This document shows positions 15,119 through 18,750 of a stretch of DNA of 18,750 nt, one piece after another. The DNA is from JBGSWL01 sp041752455. GTDB lineage: Bacteria > Pseudomonadota > Alphaproteobacteria > Rhizobiales > Rhizobiaceae. Where the stretch lies: NCBI GenBank assembly GCA_041752455.1, contig JBGSWL010000159.1, positions 1 through 18,750 of the forward strand, written 5' to 3'. The notes under the pieces are model-generated. The model saw only the letters and a list, made by a program, of their open reading frames with translations. It did not search any database and was not told the origin of the DNA. Each line of letters opens with the position of its first letter. Positions within the stretch are counted from its first letter, which is position 1. The position numbers and the translations under genes are program-made.

Positions 15119-16057
15119 ATGTCTGCCCCCAGAACTGCCCTGACCCCTGATATTCGCGCGTCGCTGTTCATGGCGCTGTCCATGGCCGGCTTCACGATCA
15201 ACGATGTGCTCGCAAAGTCGGTGGCCGATACGTTGAACCCCGGCCAGATCATGTTCGTGCGCGGCATGATCATGGTCGCAGCCTTGGTCATCTGGATGCG
15301 CACGTCCGGCCAGCCGTTGTTTCCCGAGCGCGTCTTCCACCCGCTGCTGATGCTGCGCGTTGCATCCGAAACACTTGCGACGATCCTGTTTCTGATCGCC
15401 ATTGCGCAGATGCCGGTCGCCAATGTCTCGGCAATCCTGCAGGCGATGCCGCTTGTCGTGACGATCGGCGCGGCGCTGTTTTTTGCCGAACCGGTCGGCT
15501 GGCGGCGGATGCTGGCCATCGTCATCGGCTTCATCGGTGTGATGGTGGTGATCCGGCCCGGGTCATCCGGCTATGATGCGCATGCCTTGCTGGTGGTCGG
15601 CTGCGTGCTGCTTTCGGCAACGCGCGACCTTGCCACCAGAAGGCTGCCGCCCGGCATTTCGTCGATGTCGGTCACCTTGATGACCGCGGCATCGGTGACG
15701 GTTGCCGGGCTCGCACTGACCGCACCGTTCGGCGGCTGGAAGCCGATGGCGCTGATCGATATCGCAACGCTGGCCGCCTGCGCTGGACTGCTTTTCGTCG
15801 GGTACCAGTTTCTGGTGCTGGCGATGCGGGAGGGGAATGTCGCAACCGTCGCGCCATTTCGCTACACGGCGCTGCTCTGGGCGATCCTGCTGGGCTGGCT
15901 GATGCTGGGCGAAAGGCCGGACCTTTTGACCCTTGTCGGCGCGGCGATCATCGTCGCCAGCGGCATCTACACCCTCTATCGCGAGCGGGTCCGCAACAAG
16001 CGCCCGCGCTCGGCCAACGAATCGGCCGCTTCGCTGCCGCCGGCGCGCGGGACATGA
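15119..16057 (+). CDS. EamA/DMT-superfamily permease, copy 1
   Basis: A 312-residue inner-membrane protein with about ten hydrophobic segments arranged as two EamA halves, the drug/metabolite transporter fold. Family landmarks include SAILQAMPLVVTIGAALFFAEP in the first half and VAPFRYTALLWAILLGWLMLGE in the second. The C-terminus is basic (YRERVRNKRPR). Substrates of this family range from amino acids and purines to nucleotide sugars and cannot be predicted here. The start is uncertain: ATG 15119 gives a normal short leader, while ATG 15065 would add 18 residues; neither has a strong ribosome site. The stop overlaps the start of copy 2 in an ATGA. The two copies are clearly related. Confidence 0.88.
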   Translation: MSAPRTALTPDIRASLFMALSMAGFTINDVLAKSVADTLNPGQIMFVRGMIMVAALVIWMRTSGQPLFPERVFHPLLMLRVASETLATILFLIAIAQMPVANVSAILQAMPLVVTIGAALFFAEPVGWRRMLAIVIGFIGVMVVIRPGSSGYDAHALLVVGCVLLSATRDLATRRLPPGISSMSVTLMTAASVTVAGLALTAPFGGWKPMALIDIATLAACAGLLFVGYQFLVLAMREGNVATVAPFRYTALLWAILLGWLMLGERPDLLTLVGAAIIVASGIYTLYRERVRNKRPRSANESAASLPPARGT

Positions 16058-17019
16058 TCGTGAAGAGCGCCGCAACGCCGGATCTGGCACTGGTCACGCG
16101 CAATCTGCCCGCCATCATCCTGATGGTGGTCTCCATGGCCTTGTTTGCGGTGGAAGACGCGCTGATCAAGGTCGGATCGAGTGAGGCCGGCGTCGGCCAG
16201 ATCCTCGTCGTCGTATGCCTGATCGGCATGACCGGCTTTGCGCTCCTCTCGCTGGCTTCGGGCCGGCCGGTGGTGACGCGCGACATCGCCCACCGCACAG
16301 TCATCATCCGCTGTGTTGCCGAGGTCATCGGGACATTGTGCTTCGTCACCGCCCTCACCCTGATCCCGCTGTCGAACGCCTCTGCGATCCTGCAGGCAAC
16401 GCCGCTGGCCGTGACGCTTGGAGCGGCTCTGGTGCTCGGAGAAACAGTCGGCTGGCGACGTTGGACAGCCATCGGCGTCGGCTTTGCCGGCGTGCTGCTG
16501 GTGGTTCGCCCCGGCCTTCAGGGTTTTGATGCCAACGCGATCTTTGCGCTCGGCGGCGTCGCCGGCCTTGCCGTGCGCGATCTGGCAACACGGCGGCTGC
16601 CAGCCTCGATCAGTTCCCTCCAGGTCTCGGCCTGGGCCTATTTTGCCATTCTGGTGCCTGCCACGGTCCTGATGATGATCCAGGGCGGGTGGCAACCGCT
16701 CTCAAGCGCCAACCTTTTGGCACTCACAGGTGCCGGATTGATCGGCATTGTCGGTTACTGGATGGTCACGACCGCAACCCGCATCGGCGAAGCGTCGGTC
16801 GTCGCGCCGTTCCGCTACACGCGTCTGCTGTTCGGCGCGCTGGCCGGGTTCATCGCCTTCAACGAACGGCCCGACACGCTGATGTTTGCCGGATCGACAC
16901 TGATCATCGGCTCCGGTCTCTATGCGTTTTATCGCGAGCACAAGCGCCGCTCGGAGGCGCTCGCCGCGCGGCGCGCCGCTGCCGCACTTCAATCGCCGGA
17001 ACCAAATCCCCACCTATGA
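16054..17019 (+). CDS. EamA/DMT-superfamily permease, copy 2
   Basis: A 321-residue inner-membrane permease of the same family and with the same ten-segment layout as the preceding gene. Aligned blocks include SAILQATPLAVTLGAAL with GETVGWRR (copy 1: SAILQAMPLVVTIGAAL with AEPVGWRR), RDLATRRLPASISS (copy 1: RDLATRRLPPGISS) and VAPFRYTRLLFGAL. The pair therefore looks like an old tandem duplication that has diverged. It overlaps both neighbours by ATGA (16054-16057 and 17016-17019), so its translation is tied to copy 1 and mobA. A basic, arginine-rich tail ends the protein. Whether the two act as a heterodimer is an open inference. Confidence 0.88.
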   Translation: MIVKSAATPDLALVTRNLPAIILMVVSMALFAVEDALIKVGSSEAGVGQILVVVCLIGMTGFALLSLASGRPVVTRDIAHRTVIIRCVAEVIGTLCFVTALTLIPLSNASAILQATPLAVTLGAALVLGETVGWRRWTAIGVGFAGVLLVVRPGLQGFDANAIFALGGVAGLAVRDLATRRLPASISSLQVSAWAYFAILVPATVLMMIQGGWQPLSSANLLALTGAGLIGIVGYWMVTTATRIGEASVVAPFRYTRLLFGALAGFIAFNERPDTLMFAGSTLIIGSGLYAFYREHKRRSEALAARRAAAALQSPEPNPHL

Positions 17020-17696
17020 GCATGGCAGAACCGTTGTCACACCCGGTCGTTTTCGGTGCTATCCTTGCCGGCGGCGAGGCGCGCCGCCTCGGACGGGCCA
17101 ACAAAGCGCTGGTGCCGCTCGCGGGACGCCCGATGATTGCCCATGTCATCGAGCGCTTCCGCCCGCAGGTTGCCGGCCTGGTTATCAATGCCAATCGCGA
17201 TCTGGCGGCCTTGTCCGAACCGGGTCTTGCCGGGCGGGGCACGCCAGCTCTCGCCGTCCTGTCTGACAATCCGGCCTTTGCCGGGCGCGGACCGTTGGCC
17301 GGTCTGCTGCGTTGCCTGACCGAACTGGAAGGCTCCGGCCGACGGTGCACCCATCTGGCCACGGTCAGCACGGACGTGCCGTTCCTGCCTTCTGATTTCG
17401 TTGCCCGACTCGTTGCCGCCGTTACTGGAACGCGATCAGTGGCGATCGCGACAAGCAACGGCAATGCCCACCCGGTGGCGGCGCTCTGGCCGCTTGAATT
17501 GGCCGGGCCGCTGCACGACTACCTGCGCGCCGAACCCGACAACCGTGTCCGGGCATTCGCGGCTCAACATGACCCGGTGTTGGTCGACTTTCCGTCCATG
17601 GCGGGCGGGTTCGATCCGTTCTTCAACGTCAACACACCGGCAGACCTGATCACGGCGCAGCGCATGATCGCGGCGATGGACACGGGAGCGTCCTGA
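17016..17696 (+). CDS. mobA: Molybdenum cofactor guanylyltransferase MobA
   Basis: A 226-residue nucleotidyltransferase that joins GMP from GTP to molybdopterin cofactor, forming the guanine dinucleotide form used by DMSO reductase-family enzymes. The GTP-binding loop is ILAGGEARRLGRANKAL near residues 16-32. GPLAGLL follows near 92-98, TDVPFLP carries the metal-binding aspartate, and the C-terminal FNVNTPADL is a family hallmark. In the GTP-binding loop, asparagine stands where many MobA proteins have aspartate before the lysine (ANK rather than xDK). The start overlaps the stop of the permease gene; a second ATG two codons on is equally possible. Together with moaA it marks the unit as molybdenum cofactor related. 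No mobB follows. Confidence 0.9.
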   Translation: MSMAEPLSHPVVFGAILAGGEARRLGRANKALVPLAGRPMIAHVIERFRPQVAGLVINANRDLAALSEPGLAGRGTPALAVLSDNPAFAGRGPLAGLLRCLTELEGSGRRCTHLATVSTDVPFLPSDFVARLVAAVTGTRSVAIATSNGNAHPVAALWPLELAGPLHDYLRAEPDNRVRAFAAQHDPVLVDFPSMAGGFDPFFNVNTPADLITAQRMIAAMDTGAS

Positions 17697-17770
17697 CGCG
17701 AAGGCCCTTGCCTGCCGGTTTGCGCCCGTGGCAGGACGATTGCCGGACCGAAGACGGGAGCCAGACCGGC

Positions 17771-18376
17771 ATGGCGCAAACGGATCAAACGACTGACGGC
17801 CTCGCCATCACTGGCGCAGGCGAACCGGTCTCGGCGCGTGCGTTCATCAATGCAGCAGACAAGCACGCAGGCTACAGCCTCCTCTCGGTCATCCTGCATG
17901 GTTTCACCGCCGTGACAGTGGTGTGGCTGAGCGTATCCGGCCTGATGGCCAGCCTCCTTGATCACCACACGTCGATCGGCCTCGTACTTTCGGTGCCGAT
18001 GGCCGTCATTGCCGTTCGGCGCTGGGTGGTCGGCTATCCGCGCGTGGCCGACGAAGCCCTGACCGTCGCCTTCATCGACAGGTTGGCCCTGACCCTGATC
18101 CTGCTTGCGATCGTCGTGCTCGCATTGACCGGCATCACCATCTCCGGGCTCGTGCAAATCGCAGCGGCGACCGGGTCCGTCGAGGGTGAAGGCATTACCG
18201 GCTGGATCGCAACGTCATCGCTTGGCCAATGGACGAGCGCGCTTCATCGGGCTGCGGGAATGGTCCTGATCGCCGCTGCCGGATTGCACATTGTGCTGCT
18301 GGCCCGCCACTTTTGGCCCGCAGCGCACCGCAAATATGTGCATCGCATCATCAAGCCGGTGGCTGGCGGCCGTTAA
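17771..18376 (+). CDS. Cytochrome b561 family protein
   Basis: A 201-residue inner-membrane protein with four hydrophobic segments, the diheme b561 (YodB/CybB-like) fold. Probable heme-ligand histidines lie in ILHGFTA (His43), DHHTSIG (His65/66), ALHRAAG (His159) and LHIVLLARH (His173/His180). The motif of HxSxG followed by RRW and a nearby proline also fits the family. Members carry electrons between quinol and acceptors such as superoxide or periplasmic partners; the partner here is unknown. ATG 17771 has GGGAG ten bases upstream; the open frame begins 21 codons earlier with a non-family leader. It follows mobA by 74 bases on the same strand, and could be in the same or a separate unit. Confidence 0.85.
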   Translation: MAQTDQTTDGLAITGAGEPVSARAFINAADKHAGYSLLSVILHGFTAVTVVWLSVSGLMASLLDHHTSIGLVLSVPMAVIAVRRWVVGYPRVADEALTVAFIDRLALTLILLAIVVLALTGITISGLVQIAAATGSVEGEGITGWIATSSLGQWTSALHRAAGMVLIAAAGLHIVLLARHFWPAAHRKYVHRIIKPVAGGR

Positions 18377-18525
18377 GCTGCCGATCGGCAACGCAACGCC
18401 GCATTTTCAGTTGCAAACGACGCAAAATTGGTGGGAAGATCGATATCCAAGTTCGGCGATCGCTGCCGACCGCGCCATCGGAACCAGTCCGGTGCGCGCT
18501 CTGTTTGTAAAGCAAAGGATGTGAC
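18377..18525 (+). promoter_or_regulatory. Intergenic region upstream of the amino-acid binding protein gene
   Basis: This 149-base AT-richer gap should hold the promoter of the transporter unit. TTGC-(7)-GCAA at about 18411-18425 is a small inverted repeat, and a ribosome site AAAGGA at 18514-18519 precedes the start by six bases. I cannot identify a convincing -35/-10 pair or a terminator for the b561 gene. Confidence 0.3.
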
Positions 18526-18750
18526 ATGCGTTTGACAACAACCCTCCTCGCCGCTGCAACGATCACTCTCATGGCCGGTGTTGCCCAGGCTCAGGACATG
18601 AAGATCAAGATCGGCACCGAAGGCGCCTACCCGCCCTTCAACAACCTGGAAGCCGACGGCACGTTGACCGGCTTCGACATCGATATCGCCAAGGCACTCT
18701 GCGAAGAAATGAAGGCCGAGTGCGAATTCGTCACGCAGGATTGGGATGGC
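18526..18750 (+). CDS. Polar amino-acid ABC transporter substrate-binding protein, N-terminal part
   Basis: The first 75 codons of a gene that runs off the right edge. The product has a Sec signal peptide, MRLTTTLLAATITLMAGVAQ, with cleavage after AQA. It then enters a typical type 3 solute-binding domain: KIGTEGAYPPFNNLEADG, followed by LTGFDIDIAKALCEEM. The YPPFN and GFDIDIA blocks and the paired cysteines around CEEMKAEC are those of the lysine/arginine/ornithine/histidine and opine receptor group (HisJ, ArgT, OccT). The exact ligand cannot be chosen from this fragment. The AAAGGA ribosome site supports the start. Membrane and ATPase subunits are expected further right. Confidence 0.9.
   Translation, partial: MRLTTTLLAAATITLMAGVAQAQDMKIKIGTEGAYPPFNNLEADGTLTGFDIDIAKALCEEMKAECEFVTQDWDG

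Noticed and set aside
1..18750. Mobile elements, CRISPR arrays, tRNA or rRNA genes
   Set aside because: No transposase or integrase genes, regularly spaced repeats, or tRNA/rRNA signatures were seen on either strand.

Overview
The window has the GC-rich, densely packed look of an alphaproteobacterial chromosome. It carries no rRNA, tRNA, CRISPR array, insertion sequence or phage gene that I can recognise. Gene content points to Rhizobiales (Hyphomicrobiales) or Rhodobacterales: a DUF952-pyrD pair, urtABCDE, a stand-alone TadG/vWA protein, class I fumarase, a DR_2398-type PPOX flavoprotein, DUF971, and moaA with DMT permeases and mobA. I cannot name the genus. Codon use differs on the two sides of about 3.9 kb. 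In positions 1-3868 leucine is almost always CTG and GGG is a common glycine codon. From urtB onward CTT, CTC and TTG are freely used for leucine and GGC dominates for glycine. The change falls between urtA and urtB, so the first 3.9 kb may have a different history from the rest, or the contig may be chimeric.

Layout. 1-432 (minus): start of pyrD preceded by a DUF952 gene. 583-2184 (plus): secreted UshA-type 5'-nucleotidase followed by a strong terminator. 2185-2581: the only long non-coding stretch, holding the terminator and a hairpin-rich leader of urtA. 2582-8545 (plus): urtA, urtB, urtC, urtD and urtE, a complete urea-type ABC importer with no urease genes next to it. 8551-9894 (minus): a membrane-anchored TadG-like von Willebrand A protein. 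10074-11678: class I fumarase. 11765-12906: a small lipoprotein and an L,D-transpeptidase, both envelope proteins. 12916-13880 (minus): a translationally coupled DUF971/PPOX pair, divergent from the next block. 13977-17696: moaA, two tandem EamA/DMT permeases and mobA, with the last three genes joined by ATGA overlaps. 17771-18376: cytochrome b561. 18526 to the end: start of a polar amino-acid ABC transporter binding protein.

How the genes work together. The 5'-nucleotidase and Urt system both scavenge nutrients at the periplasm (phosphate/nucleosides and urea nitrogen). MoaA and MobA catalyse the first and a late step of molybdenum cofactor synthesis, with two paralogous permeases of unknown substrate in the same transcription unit. 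The remainder is ordinary housekeeping and envelope function. I found no clear novel defence or biosynthetic system. The points most worth a second look are the compositional junction at urtA/urtB, the repeat-bearing periplasmic extension of UrtB, the competing hairpins in the urtA leader, the cysteine-rich TadG/vWA protein and the permease pair inside the moa/mob operon.
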